Counted from the first letter of the stretch, positions 1 through 6,525 are shown. The stretch is 13,658 bases of DNA from Fidelibacterota bacterium TCS52 (GCA_001577215.1 LSCC01000044.1:1-13658), one strand, 5' to 3'. Numbers and translations are program-made. Notes: generated by a model from the letters alone, not told the origin.

Positions 1-266
1 TATCTTTTGATCAGATTATTTTCTAATAATAACGCTTCTACCTCATTATCGGTTATTATCCATTCAATATCTACAATTTTTGAAACTAAAACTTCTACTT
101 TGGTATCGTGTTGATTTTTCCTAAAATATGATCTGACACGATTGCGAAGTAATTTTGCTTTGCCAACATAAATTACCTTATTTTTAATATCATGAAATAA
201 ATATACGCCCGGTTTTGCGGGAATTTGTTTAAGCTTGTGACCTAAATGTTTTTTTATATCATTCAT
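1..266 (-). CDS. uvrC: Excinuclease ABC subunit C, N-terminal part (cut by window edge)
   Basis: UvrC makes the two incisions around bulky DNA lesions in UvrABC nucleotide excision repair. Only the first 88 codons are visible and the frame runs off the left edge. The visible part is the GIY-YIG nuclease domain: GVY at residues 20-22, IYVGKA at 32-37 and NRVRSYF at 42-48. By my alignment from memory to Thermotoga UvrC, Tyr22, Tyr33, Lys36, Arg43 and Glu82 match the catalytic residues. The stretch ending ALLLENNLIK (78-87) is typical of UvrC rather than of short stand-alone GIY-YIG proteins such as YhbQ. The ATG at 266 is chosen because a good promoter lies just upstream and the family signature begins about 20 residues in. 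No Shine-Dalgarno motif precedes it. The UvrB-binding, RNase H-like and HhH domains would lie outside the window. Confidence 0.9.
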   Translation of the reverse strand, partial: MNDIKKHLGHKLKQIPAKPGVYLFHDIKNKVIYVGKAKLLRNRVRSYFRKNQHDTKVEVLVSKIVDIEWIITDNEVEALLLENNLIKR

Positions 267-281
267 TTATGATCTACAAAA

Positions 282-310
282 ATTACAACCAATTTAAAAA
301 ATCGTGTCAA
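282..310 (-). promoter_or_regulatory. Sigma-70-type promoter for uvrC
   Basis: On the minus strand, TTGACA (305-310, a perfect -35) is followed after exactly 17 bp by TGTAAT (282-287, a one-mismatch -10). Transcription would begin near 275, only about 8-10 nt before the uvrC ATG at 266, giving a nearly leaderless mRNA. This agrees with the lack of a Shine-Dalgarno motif. It is the only strong promoter match I found in the window. It implies that uvrC is transcribed apart from the lemA/TPM genes upstream. Confidence 0.65.
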
Positions 311-364
311 TTTCATTAATTATTAAGATTATAATATTTTTGTGTCTTGGCAACTTTACATATC

Positions 365-420
365 CTTAGTAGATTAGCGAGAACTTAATTTCTTTTCTTT
401 GCACTCTTTGCGAGAAACGC
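365..420. repeat. Decayed short intergenic repeats (TTCTCGC / GCAAAG type)
   Basis: Read on the minus strand, TTCTCGCAAAGAGTGCAAAG (416 to 397) is followed 33 nt later by a second TTCTCGC (383 to 377) in TTCTCGCTAATCTACTAAGG. The first copy contains an imperfect short tandem, GCAAAGAGTGCAAAG. From memory, CGCAAAGACGCAAAG-like arrays occur in the intergenic DNA of many environmental bacteria. Here they appear decayed. They lie in the 168-bp gap between the TPM gene stop and the uvrC promoter, and I see no coding function. Confidence 0.45.
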
Positions 421-434
421 TTCAAATTTCTAAC

Positions 435-1199
435 TTACCACCCACCGGAAGCACCACCTCCGCCAAAGCCGCCTCCTCCACCGGAGAAACCACCAAATCC
501 ACCACCGGAAGACAATCCTCCTCCTCTGGATCCACCTAAAATGGAGCTCAACAATAGGAAAGACATAAATCCTCCGCCACGACGACGGCGACCGGAACCA
601 AATATTCTTCCAAGTAAATTCATAATAATTACAAAAACAATTACAACAAAACTAAATGGTAAGTTACCTGTATTAGCTTTTTTTTGTGAATTTTGGTAAC
701 GTGCCAATTCTTCATCTGAAATATCAAATTTCTTATTAATAATTCCGGTAATATTAGCCAATCCTTTTGCTATACCACCTGAATAATTTCCTTTTTTAAA
801 CTCCGGTGTAATTGCATTTCTTATAATATATCCTGCTTTTAGATCGGTTATACTTGATTCCAAACCATATCCAACTTCAATCCTGATCTTTCTTTCAGCC
901 AAAGCTACCAAAAGTAAGGCGCCATTATCGTATTCCTTCTGTCCTATTTTCCATTTATCAACAACTCTCATTGAAAAATCTTCTAAATTTTCACCCTCTA
1001 AACTTTTTAGAGTCAATAAAACAACTTGAGAAGAATTATTTTGTTCATTCTGATAGAGGAATTTTTCAATCTGTCTCTTCTCATTTGCATTTAAAATATT
1101 TGCATGATCATTAACCCGCCCCTGTAACTTTGGTACATCAAGAGCGAAAGCTGTATTAAAAAAGATAAAACTTACTAATATAAAAATTATTTTTTTCAT
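435..1199 (-). CDS. TPM-domain protein with Gly-rich C-terminal tail (YgcG-like)
   Basis: This 254-aa protein has a signal peptide or N-terminal anchor (1-19, ending NTAFA), a TPM domain at about 25-155, a membrane segment at about 181-200, a short RRRR cluster (204-207) and a Gly/Ser-rich tail from about 222 ending in GASGGW. That order and ending are characteristic of the YgcG family (COG1512). TPM domains also occur in plant PSII-repair proteins and have been linked to phosphatase activity, but the bacterial role is poorly defined. The topology suggests an exported TPM domain. The ATG overlaps the stop of the upstream gene by one base (TAATG). GGAG at 1205-1208, five bases before the ATG, lies inside the end of that upstream gene, so translation is probably coupled. 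It is the last gene of the lemA cluster. Confidence 0.85.
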   Translation of the reverse strand: MKKIIFILVSFIFFNTAFALDVPKLQGRVNDHANILNANEKRQIEKFLYQNEQNNSSQVVLLTLKSLEGENLEDFSMRVVDKWKIGQKEYDNGALLLVALAERKIRIEVGYGLESSITDLKAGYIIRNAITPEFKKGNYSGGIAKGLANITGIINKKFDISDEELARYQNSQKKANTGNLPFSFVVIVFVIIMNLLGRIFGSGRRRRGGGFMSFLLLSSILGGSRGGGLSSGGGFGGFSGGGGGFGGGGASGGW

Positions 1200-1873
1200 T
1201 ATTTCTCCAAAATATTTATTTCATTCTCAAGTTCATTTTCATCATCTTCTTTGATCGGAAAATATTTTGACAATAATTTACCGCATTCATCAATTGCTTC
1301 TATTAAATTATTAGCTAATTTTTTACCTTTAACACCATTACTAATATGAGCTACGATATCATCCCATTTTCTTTGTGCTATCTTTTCATTAATTCCGCTA
1401 TCGGCAATAAGTTCTATACGATGCTCAAGCAATGAGATGAAAATCAATATTCCGGTATGATCCCTTGTCTCATAAACTCCGGATTCCATAAAATAACGAA
1501 TTGCTCTATTTTTTACTTTTTCTTTCATAACTTTTTTAGGAACAATTAATCTATCAATACTTGAAATATTTGCTATAAAATAAAATATTGCAATAACAAC
1601 AAAAATTGACAATCCATAAAACATCACTAAATAATTTGAATTATAATTCCAAAATAGATTTTGTATAGCATTTTCTATCTTTCCGGAAAACATTAATATA
1701 ATTGCGAAATAAACAAATCCAACAATAAAAGCAAAAAACAATTCATACTTTGCATAATCATTGCTTTCATTTATGAATGCTGTTGCGATTTCACCGGAAG
1801 TGTTCAGTTCAGCTTTTTTTACTGCTTCACTAATATTCTTTACATCTTTTTCATTAAGAATTTTTTTTGACAT
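1199..1873 (-). CDS. Membrane TPM-domain protein (COG3762-like)
   Basis: This 224-aa protein resembles the membrane TPM proteins of COG3762. The first TPM half is at about 10-36, including NTSGEIATAF (24-33). A pair of membrane segments follows at about 43-62 and 82-103. The second half, about 113-205, includes GILIFISLLEHRIELIADSG (141-160), the usual core strand pattern. The C-terminus is acidic. The TPM fold is thus interrupted by a membrane hairpin, as usual for this type. The ATG at 1873 has a modest AAGG (1880-1883) six bases upstream. The gene is 118 bp downstream of lemA and overlaps the next TPM gene by one base. LemA, a COG1512 TPM protein and a COG3762 TPM protein are a recurrent trio in bacteria, which supports the assignment. 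The molecular function is unknown. Confidence 0.8.
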   Translation of the reverse strand: MSKKILNEKDVKNISEAVKKAELNTSGEIATAFINESNDYAKYELFFAFIVGFVYFAIILMFSGKIENAIQNLFWNYNSNYLVMFYGLSIFVVIAIFYFIANISSIDRLIVPKKVMKEKVKNRAIRYFMESGVYETRDHTGILIFISLLEHRIELIADSGINEKIAQRKWDDIVAHISNGVKGKKLANNLIEAIDECGKLLSKYFPIKEDDENELENEINILEK

Positions 1874-1991
1874 TCTTTACCTTTAATTTTAAACTTTTAA
1901 TTTTTCTTCCTAAGCTTCTACTTTAATAAGCATCATTTTAATTCATACCATACATTATTTCCTGCACCATTTTTTATTTGATTTGAATTAA

Positions 1992-2579
1992 TTAGAATTC
2001 AACTTTGGGAGCTTCTTCAGCATCTTTATCAGATTCAAAATACATCTTTTCTTCAAATCCAAACATTCTTGCAAACATTACTTTGGGAAATTTTTTAATG
2101 TAAATATTATAATTTCTTGCTGCTTCATTAAACCTTTTCCGCTCAACTGCAATTCTGTTTTCAGTTCCTTCAAGTTGATCTTGTAAAGCTAAAAAATTCT
2201 GATTCGCCTTTAAGTCAGGGTACTTTTCTACCACTACCATAAGGCGTTGCAGTGCTGAACTTAAACTGCTTTGTGCTTGCTGAAATTTCTGAAACATTGC
2301 CGGATCGTTTAACATCTTATCTGACATTTTTAAAGTTCCACCTGCTTTTGCTCTAGCTTCGGTTACTTCTAAAAATGTCTCTTTTTCGTGAGATGCGTAA
2401 CCTTTTACGGTATTTACTAAATTAGGGATCAGATCTAATCTGCGTTGATAGACATTTTCTACTTGGCTCCATTTTTCTTTAACTGTTTCCTCAAATTGAA
2501 TCATTCCATTATAAGTTTTTACACTGTAAATTACAGCGAGCAGTATAATTCCTAAAATAATTAAAGTTTTTTTGCTCAT
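1992..2579 (-). CDS. lemA: LemA family protein
   Basis: This 195-aa protein has an N-terminal membrane anchor (about 5-22) followed by the LemA helical domain. The signature WSQVENVYQRRLDLIPNLV (37-55), then VKGYASHEKETF (58-69), is diagnostic. The later ERKRFNEAARNYN region and the FP...FGF ending are also typical, and the length matches the family (about 180-200 aa). LemA proteins are membrane-anchored helical bundles of unclear function, often encoded near TPM proteins or HtpX-type proteases; here two TPM genes follow. A strong AGGAGA (2585-2590) precedes the ATG at 2579 by five bases. The gene lies 220 bp from ispG, so it may have its own promoter, but I could not find a convincing -35/-10 pair. 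Confidence 0.93.
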   Translation of the reverse strand: MSKKTLIILGIILLAVIYSVKTYNGMIQFEETVKEKWSQVENVYQRRLDLIPNLVNTVKGYASHEKETFLEVTEARAKAGGTLKMSDKMLNDPAMFQKFQQAQSSLSSALQRLMVVVEKYPDLKANQNFLALQDQLEGTENRIAVERKRFNEAARNYNIYIKKFPKVMFARMFGFEEKMYFESDKDAEEAPKVEF

Positions 2580-2650
2580 TTCTCTCTCCTTTTTTTAATA
2601 ATTTAATCATAATAATCATAAATTACACTAATTATTTTATAATAATATGT

Positions 2651-2679
2651 GTTATAGAAAGGCTGTGAGTTGCTATAAC
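2651..2679. repeat. Perfect 7-bp inverted repeat with 15-nt loop
   Basis: GTTATAG (2651-2657) and CTATAAC (2673-2679) are exact reverse complements separated by 15 nt (AAAGGCTGTGAGTTG on the plus strand). The structure lies in the ispG-lemA gap, about 70 bp before lemA and ten bases from a second hairpin. The loop is GC-richer than its surroundings. It is not followed by a T run in either direction, so it is not an obvious terminator. An extragenic palindrome is the simplest reading; an operator for lemA cannot be excluded. Confidence 0.5.
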
Positions 2680-2689
2680 TGTTTTTTCT

Positions 2690-2709
2690 CCACACACTAA
2701 AGCGTGCGG
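2690..2709 (-). repeat. REP-like GC-rich hairpin
   Basis: On the minus strand CCGCACGC-TTTA-GTGTGTGG forms an 8-bp stem with a 4-nt loop. In RNA two of the pairs are G-U, while the plus strand would carry two A-C mismatches. The structure therefore folds best in the minus-strand transcript, the direction of ispG and lemA. The GC-rich stem around a TTTA loop stands out in this AT-rich gap and resembles the extragenic palindromes associated with REP-type (RAYT) transposases. No such transposase is in the window. No U run follows, so a terminator role is doubtful. Confidence 0.5.
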
Positions 2710-2799
2710 TTAATGAAATTTTTAACATGTAAATAAAATTAATAGATCTAATTTATTAGTACTAAAAAAAGACTTCATACCTCTCATTTTTATAACAAA

Positions 2800-3852
2800 T
2801 TAAGTATTATAATTATTAATTGCAACAATTATTTCTTTTACAATATTTTTATTAGAAATAATTTTTACTTTTTTACCATCAATAAAAAGTGCTATTTTAT
2901 TATTTGAAATTCCTGCAATTGCAATATCAGCACCTTTTGCTTCTCCAGGTCCATTCACAATACATCCCATAACAGCAACGGTTAAATTTTTATTGATCTT
3001 TTGTGTCTCTTTTTCAAGTTCATTGACTATTGTAAATAGATCATAACTTATTCTACCGCAAGTGGGACAACTTATTATATTTATTCCGTGTTTTTTAATT
3101 TCCAACATTTTTAAAATATCGTATGCTACATTTACTTCTTGTACAGGATCATCTGATAACGAAACTCTAATCGTATCACCAATTCCTTCAGATAATAATG
3201 CTCCAATTCCAATTGCAGATTTAATTGTTCCTGAATATCTTGGTCCGGCTTCAGTTACTCCTAAATGTAAAGGATAATCATACTTTTTGGCAAACAATCT
3301 GTTTGCTTTTATCATCATTGGAACACTTGATGATTTTAACGCAACAATAAAATTTGTAAATCCGTTATTCTCACAAATTCTTATATGTTTTTTAGCACTT
3401 TCAACCATTCCCTCAGCTGTGGGATATTTAGTTTTATCTAAAATATCTTTTTCAAGTGAGCCGGAATTTATGCCTATTCTTATGGGAACAGTATTTGATT
3501 TACATGCATCTATTACAGAACGAATTTTATTTTCATCACCAATATTTCCCGGATTTATTCTTATCTTATCTGCTCCTTTTTCAATTGCTTTTAATGCCAA
3601 TTTATAATTGAAATGAATATCAGCCACTAAAGGAATATTAATTTGTTCTTTTATCTGTTTTATTGAATTTGCAGCTTCCATTCCCGGAACTGCAATCCTT
3701 ATTATTTGACAATTCGCCTCTTCCAGCTCTTTGATCTGCTTTACAGTTTCATCAATATTTTCGGTTTTAGTATTTGTCATACTTTGTATTGAAATTGGTG
3801 AACCGCCACCGATATTGACATTTCCAACTTTTACAAGTTTTGTTGTTTTCAT
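2800..3852 (-). CDS. ispG: 4-hydroxy-3-methylbut-2-enyl diphosphate synthase
   Basis: IspG (GcpE) converts MEcPP to HMBPP with a [4Fe-4S] cluster in the MEP isoprenoid pathway. The 350-aa protein has the TIM-barrel half with GGGSPISIQSMTNTKT (15-30), LVADIHFNYKLALKA (75-89), RINPGNIGDE (98-107) and LHLGVTEAG (195-203). The cluster-binding half has SCPTCGR (261-267) and MGCIVNGPGEA (295-305). Cys262, Cys265, Cys297 and Glu304 match the known ligands. It is the short bacterial type, without the large insertion of plant and Bacteroidetes enzymes. The start is set at the ATG at 3852. The same frame is open further upstream to a GTG at 3909, but those 19 residues come from an intergenic repeat and would precede the conserved N-terminus. 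The gene is 255 bp from dprA and 220 bp from lemA, so it is probably transcribed alone. Confidence 0.96.
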   Translation of the reverse strand: MKTTKLVKVGNVNIGGGSPISIQSMTNTKTENIDETVKQIKELEEANCQIIRIAVPGMEAANSIKQIKEQINIPLVADIHFNYKLALKAIEKGADKIRINPGNIGDENKIRSVIDACKSNTVPIRIGINSGSLEKDILDKTKYPTAEGMVESAKKHIRICENNGFTNFIVALKSSSVPMMIKANRLFAKKYDYPLHLGVTEAGPRYSGTIKSAIGIGALLSEGIGDTIRVSLSDDPVQEVNVAYDILKMLEIKKHGINIISCPTCGRISYDLFTIVNELEKETQKINKNLTVAVMGCIVNGPGEAKGADIAIAGISNNKIALFIDGKKVKIISNKNIVKEIIVAINNYNT

Positions 3853-3870
3853 ATTATTTACCATTATTTT

Positions 3871-3917
3871 TTTAACCACAAAATTTACAATGTTTTTCAC
3901 AATGAACACAAAAAAAT
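3871..3917. repeat. Imperfect TTGTG short repeat upstream of ispG
   Basis: On the minus strand this stretch contains TTGTG, TTGTG, TTGTA and TTGTG cores at spacings of 9, 12 and 9 nt, ending in TTTTGTGGTTAAA. From memory, similar TTTGTGTTCTTTGTGGTTAAA-type strings are scattered through intergenic DNA of many environmental bacteria. It lies 19-65 bp before the ispG ATG. It has no stop codon in the ispG frame, so it creates a spurious GTG-initiated extension of that gene. Confidence 0.55.
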
Positions 3918-4040
3918 ATTTATTTTCAATATCTTTTCATTTATTTTTTCTCTTTTGCGATTTTGTTTCTTTTATAAAACATCCTATCCATAATTATTTC
4001 TTTATTTCTTACTGAAATTTATTAATTTTTAATCATAACA

Positions 4041-4110
4041 TTTCCTTGTTTTCCATTTTCCGTCTTCCTTTCTCCATTTTCCATTTTCCATTTTCCGTCT
4101 TCCGTTCTCA
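4041..4110. repeat. Heptanucleotide tandem repeat, about ten units
   Basis: On the plus strand the stretch reads in 7-base steps: TTTCCTT, GTTTTCC, ATTTTCC, GTCTTCC, TTTCTCC, ATTTTCC three times, GTCTTCC, GTTCTCA. On the minus strand the units are GGAAAAT, GGAAGAC and GGAAAAC. The two sub-types recur in the same order (ATTTTCC then GTCTTCC) at 4055-4068 and 4090-4103, which hints at a higher-order unit of about 35 bp. The array touches the dprA stop codon at 4108-4110. Heptanucleotide repeats (STRR) were described in filamentous cyanobacteria; relationship here is not implied. Confidence 0.8.
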
Positions 4111-5211
4111 TATAACCCTAACATAATGTTTCCCCGGCAACTGTTTTACATAACCTTTCAATTCCAGATTCAATAATGAACTCATTACCTGTAGGTGGCT
4201 ACATTCGGATTTAAACACCAGATCGTCAACATGCATCGCATTTTTTGTTAAAGTATTGATCACCTTTTTTTCAACATCTGTCAATTTTATATTATTAGCA
4301 TTTTCTTCCAACCAATTTATCTGCTTTTTTAACTTATTCTGCAATTGTGGAAATTCGCTAATAATATCTTCAAACGATTCAATTAATTTTGCACCGGTTT
4401 TTATCAAACGATGACATCCGCCATTTCTATTGTTCAGGATATTTCCTGGTATTGCAAAAACTTCTCTATTTTGTGTATTTGCATTGTAAGCAGTTATCAA
4501 AGCACCACTTTTATTTGAAGCTTGTGTTACAATTACTCCGCGACTTAAACCGGCAATAATTCGATTTCGCATTACAAAATTTCCCGGCACCATTTTTTTG
4601 CCAACCAAGAATTCTGACATTACCGCCCCATTATTTTGTATTTTTTTCATTAACGATCTATTTTCCGCAGGATATATCGTATCCAATGAAGTTCCTAAAA
4701 CAGCAATAGTTCGTGAGTTTTTACTTAACGCAGAATAATGTGCAATTGAATCAATTCCCCTTGCCATTCCACTGACGATCGTGATCTTATTTTCGGCAAT
4801 GCTTTCGGCAATTTCTTTTGAAACTCTTTTGCCATAATTGTCCGGATGTCTTGTTCCCACAACAGCTAACGAAAAATCGTCATCTTTACTTAATTCACCA
4901 AAATAAAACAAAAGAATAGGCGGATCGTAAATAAATTTCAATATTTCAGGATAATTATCATCCCAGTAACTTACAATTTTTGCTTTTGAATATTTGATCC
5001 AATCAAATTGACTTGACACGCATTTTTCATAAGATTTGCTATTTATCTGATCAATAATATCGTTATTTATACGTGGAACTTTTTTTAATTCATCTGAAGT
5101 TGCTTCTAATACTTTTTGTGGACTTCCAAATTTTTGTATCAATTGAAAATATGTCTTTGGACCAATTCCATCAACACATAAGAGTGATAATATTTCTTTT
5201 AATGGATACAA
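4108..5211 (-). CDS. dprA: DNA-processing protein DprA
   Basis: DprA binds incoming single-stranded DNA and loads RecA during natural transformation. The 367-aa protein has an N-terminal helical/HhH-like region (about 5-60), a Rossmann-like DprA domain (about 80-285) and a C-terminal winged-helix-like domain (about 305-365). Family motifs are AVVGTRHPDNYG (116-127), SGMARGIDSIAH (147-158), GTSLDTIYPAEN (173-184), MRNRIIAGLS (214-223) and SGALITA (235-241). The usual FPxRNR is FVMRNR here, so the proline is replaced. The start is a TTG at 5211, eight bases beyond the first base of the obg stop codon and without a visible Shine-Dalgarno motif. No in-frame ATG occurs until far inside the Rossmann domain, so coupling to obg translation is likely. 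It is the last gene of the long run and ends inside a heptad repeat array. Some non-competent bacteria also keep dprA. Confidence 0.94.
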   Translation of the reverse strand: MYPLKEILSLLCVDGIGPKTYFQLIQKFGSPQKVLEATSDELKKVPRINNDIIDQINSKSYEKCVSSQFDWIKYSKAKIVSYWDDNYPEILKFIYDPPILLFYFGELSKDDDFSLAVVGTRHPDNYGKRVSKEIAESIAENKITIVSGMARGIDSIAHYSALSKNSRTIAVLGTSLDTIYPAENRSLMKKIQNNGAVMSEFLVGKKMVPGNFVMRNRIIAGLSRGVIVTQASNKSGALITAYNANTQNREVFAIPGNILNNRNGGCHRLIKTGAKLIESFEDIISEFPQLQNKLKKQINWLEENANNIKLTDVEKKVINTLTKNAMHVDDLVFKSECSHLQVMSSLLNLELKGYVKQLPGKHYVRVI

Positions 5212-5216
5212 TTATT

Positions 5217-6194
5217 TTACAGATATTTTGCTGTTTTATTTACTAATTTATCTAAATTTTTCCTTGCAACTGAAGAAATATAAATAATATCTTCTGATAA
5301 TTTTATTTTATTCTTTAATTTTAATTTATCCATTTCATCAACAGTATCAATTTTAGAAACACATAATATTCTTGGTTTATGTTTCATTTCAGAACTAAAT
5401 TGGTTCAACTCATTATCCAATATTTTATATTTTTCAAAAATATCTTCTTCATTAACATCTATTAAAAATATTAATATTTTAGTTCTTTCGACATGTCTTA
5501 AAAAATGATCTCCAAGTCCTTTACCGTGACTTGCTCCCTTAATAAGTCCCGGAATATCAGCCATTACAAATGATTTATATTCACCATATTTCACTATTCC
5601 AAGATTTGGAATAAGGGTTGTAAAAGGATAACTTGCAATTTTTGGTTTAGCAGTAGATAATACAGACAATAAAGTGCTTTTACCTGCATTTGGAAATCCT
5701 ACTAATCCAACATCAGCCAATACTTTCAGCTCAAAATCTAATTTTTTTGATTCACCTTTTTTCCCATTTTTTGCATATCTGGGCGCTTGATTGGTGGAAG
5801 TAGCAAAATGCTGATTTCCCCATCCACCGTTTCCACCCTTTACAATTGTAATTTCTTCCTTATCTTCAGTAATATCTGTAATAACATCATTCGTATCTGA
5901 ATCACTGATAACCGTACCGAGCGGAACTCTTATAAAAGTATCTTTGCCATTTTTTCCAGATTTATTTGAACCTTGTCCGGGTTTACCATTTTCAGCCTTA
6001 TAAACACTGTGGTATCGTATATCTTGTAATGTCGATAGTTGAGCATCACCCGTAATAATTACATTTCCGCCTTTTCCACCATCACCACCATTTGGTCCGC
6101 CTTTTGCTACATATTTTTCCCTTCGAAATGCAACAATACCATTACCACCATTTCCTGAGCGTACAGTAACTTTTGCAAAATCAATAAATCTCAT
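5217..6194 (-). CDS. obg: Obg-family GTPase (ObgE/CgtA)
   Basis: Obg is a ribosome-associated GTPase acting in 50S assembly and growth control. The 325-aa protein has the Gly-rich Obg domain (1-158; for example KGGPNGGDGGKGGNV at 31-45) followed by the G domain. G1 is GFPNAGKST (166-174), switch I is SYPFTTLIPNLG (188-199), and G3 is DIPGLI (213-218). G4 reads SKID (280-283) rather than the canonical NKxD, and the G5-like region is SSVARK (307-312). The protein ends right after the G domain, so it lacks the C-terminal OCT domain, which is common among short Obgs. The ATG overlaps the stop of the zinc ribbon gene by one base (TAATG). Only a weak GAGTG precedes it, so translational coupling is likely. 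dprA begins five bases after the stop. Confidence 0.95.
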   Translation of the reverse strand: MRFIDFAKVTVRSGNGGNGIVAFRREKYVAKGGPNGGDGGKGGNVIITGDAQLSTLQDIRYHSVYKAENGKPGQGSNKSGKNGKDTFIRVPLGTVISDSDTNDVITDITEDKEEITIVKGGNGGWGNQHFATSTNQAPRYAKNGKKGESKKLDFELKVLADVGLVGFPNAGKSTLLSVLSTAKPKIASYPFTTLIPNLGIVKYGEYKSFVMADIPGLIKGASHGKGLGDHFLRHVERTKILIFLIDVNEEDIFEKYKILDNELNQFSSEMKHKPRILCVSKIDTVDEMDKLKLKNKIKLSEDIIYISSVARKNLDKLVNKTAKYL

Positions 6195-6496
6195 TATTCA
6201 CTCTTTTTTTTAGAATTTTTAACCGAGTTATCTTTTGTATTAGATTTTTTTGTTTTTGAATTCTTATCAGATTTTTTTTCATCTTTTCCAGAATTTGCAC
6301 TTTTGGAAGCCGACTTTTTCTCATAATCATTTACATAAAATCCCGTCCCTCTAAAAACAACACCAGCACCACCTGAAATTATTTTTTTTACACTTCCATT
6401 ACATTTTGGGCATTTTTTCAGCGGTTTGCTGATAAAACTTTGAATCTTATTAAATTGGTAATTACATATTGTACATTTATAAGTATAATTTGGCAT
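6194..6496 (-). CDS. FmdB-type zinc ribbon protein with Lys-rich tail
   Basis: This 100-aa protein has a zinc ribbon with Cys8, Cys11, Cys29 and Cys32 (YKCTIC...KKCPKC), starting MPNYTYKC as in most FmdB-family (CxxC_CxxC_SSSS) regulatory proteins. The conserved GGAGVVFRGTGFYVNDY (42-58) follows. Residues 59-100 form a Lys/Ser/Asn-rich low-complexity tail. The family is small and poorly characterised; the name derives from proposed regulators of formamidase, and no target can be inferred here. A GAGG motif about four to five bases upstream of the ATG at 6496 supports the start. The gene lies 29 bp after pta and overlaps obg by one base, so it is co-transcribed with both. Confidence 0.85.
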   Translation of the reverse strand: MPNYTYKCTICNYQFNKIQSFISKPLKKCPKCNGSVKKIISGGAGVVFRGTGFYVNDYEKKSASKSANSGKDEKKSDKNSKTKKSNTKDNSVKNSKKKSE

Positions 6497-6525
6497 TTTT
6501 CCTCTTATTTGTTCTTTTCTCTTAA

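Noticed and set aside
1..266. Stand-alone GIY-YIG endonuclease (YhbQ-like)
   Set aside because: The frame is open to the edge and carries the UvrC-specific LLLENNLIK segment after the nuclease core.
1874..1991. Possible small gene or RNA in the 118-bp gap between lemA and the membrane TPM gene
   Set aside because: Only a ten-codon frame without a ribosome binding site and no stable stem were visible.
2690..2709. Rho-independent terminator of ispG
   Set aside because: The hairpin is about 90 bp after the stop and is followed by a purine-rich stretch rather than a T run on the minus strand.
2722..2787. A 21-codon minus-strand frame just after ispG
   Set aside because: It has no ribosome binding site and no recognisable sequence; chance frame in AT-rich DNA.
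3941..3991. A 16-codon minus-strand frame upstream of ispG
   Set aside because: It lacks a ribosome binding site, is mostly Lys codons in AT-rich DNA, and is expected by chance.
3062..4015. Several plus-strand open frames across ispG and upstream (3062-3277, 3287-3607, 3731-4015)
   Set aside because: They are antisense to ispG, have low-complexity hydrophobic products without any family motif, and one runs through intergenic repeats.
4041..4110. CRISPR array
   Set aside because: The units are 7 bp without spacers and no cas genes are present; it is a simple tandem repeat.
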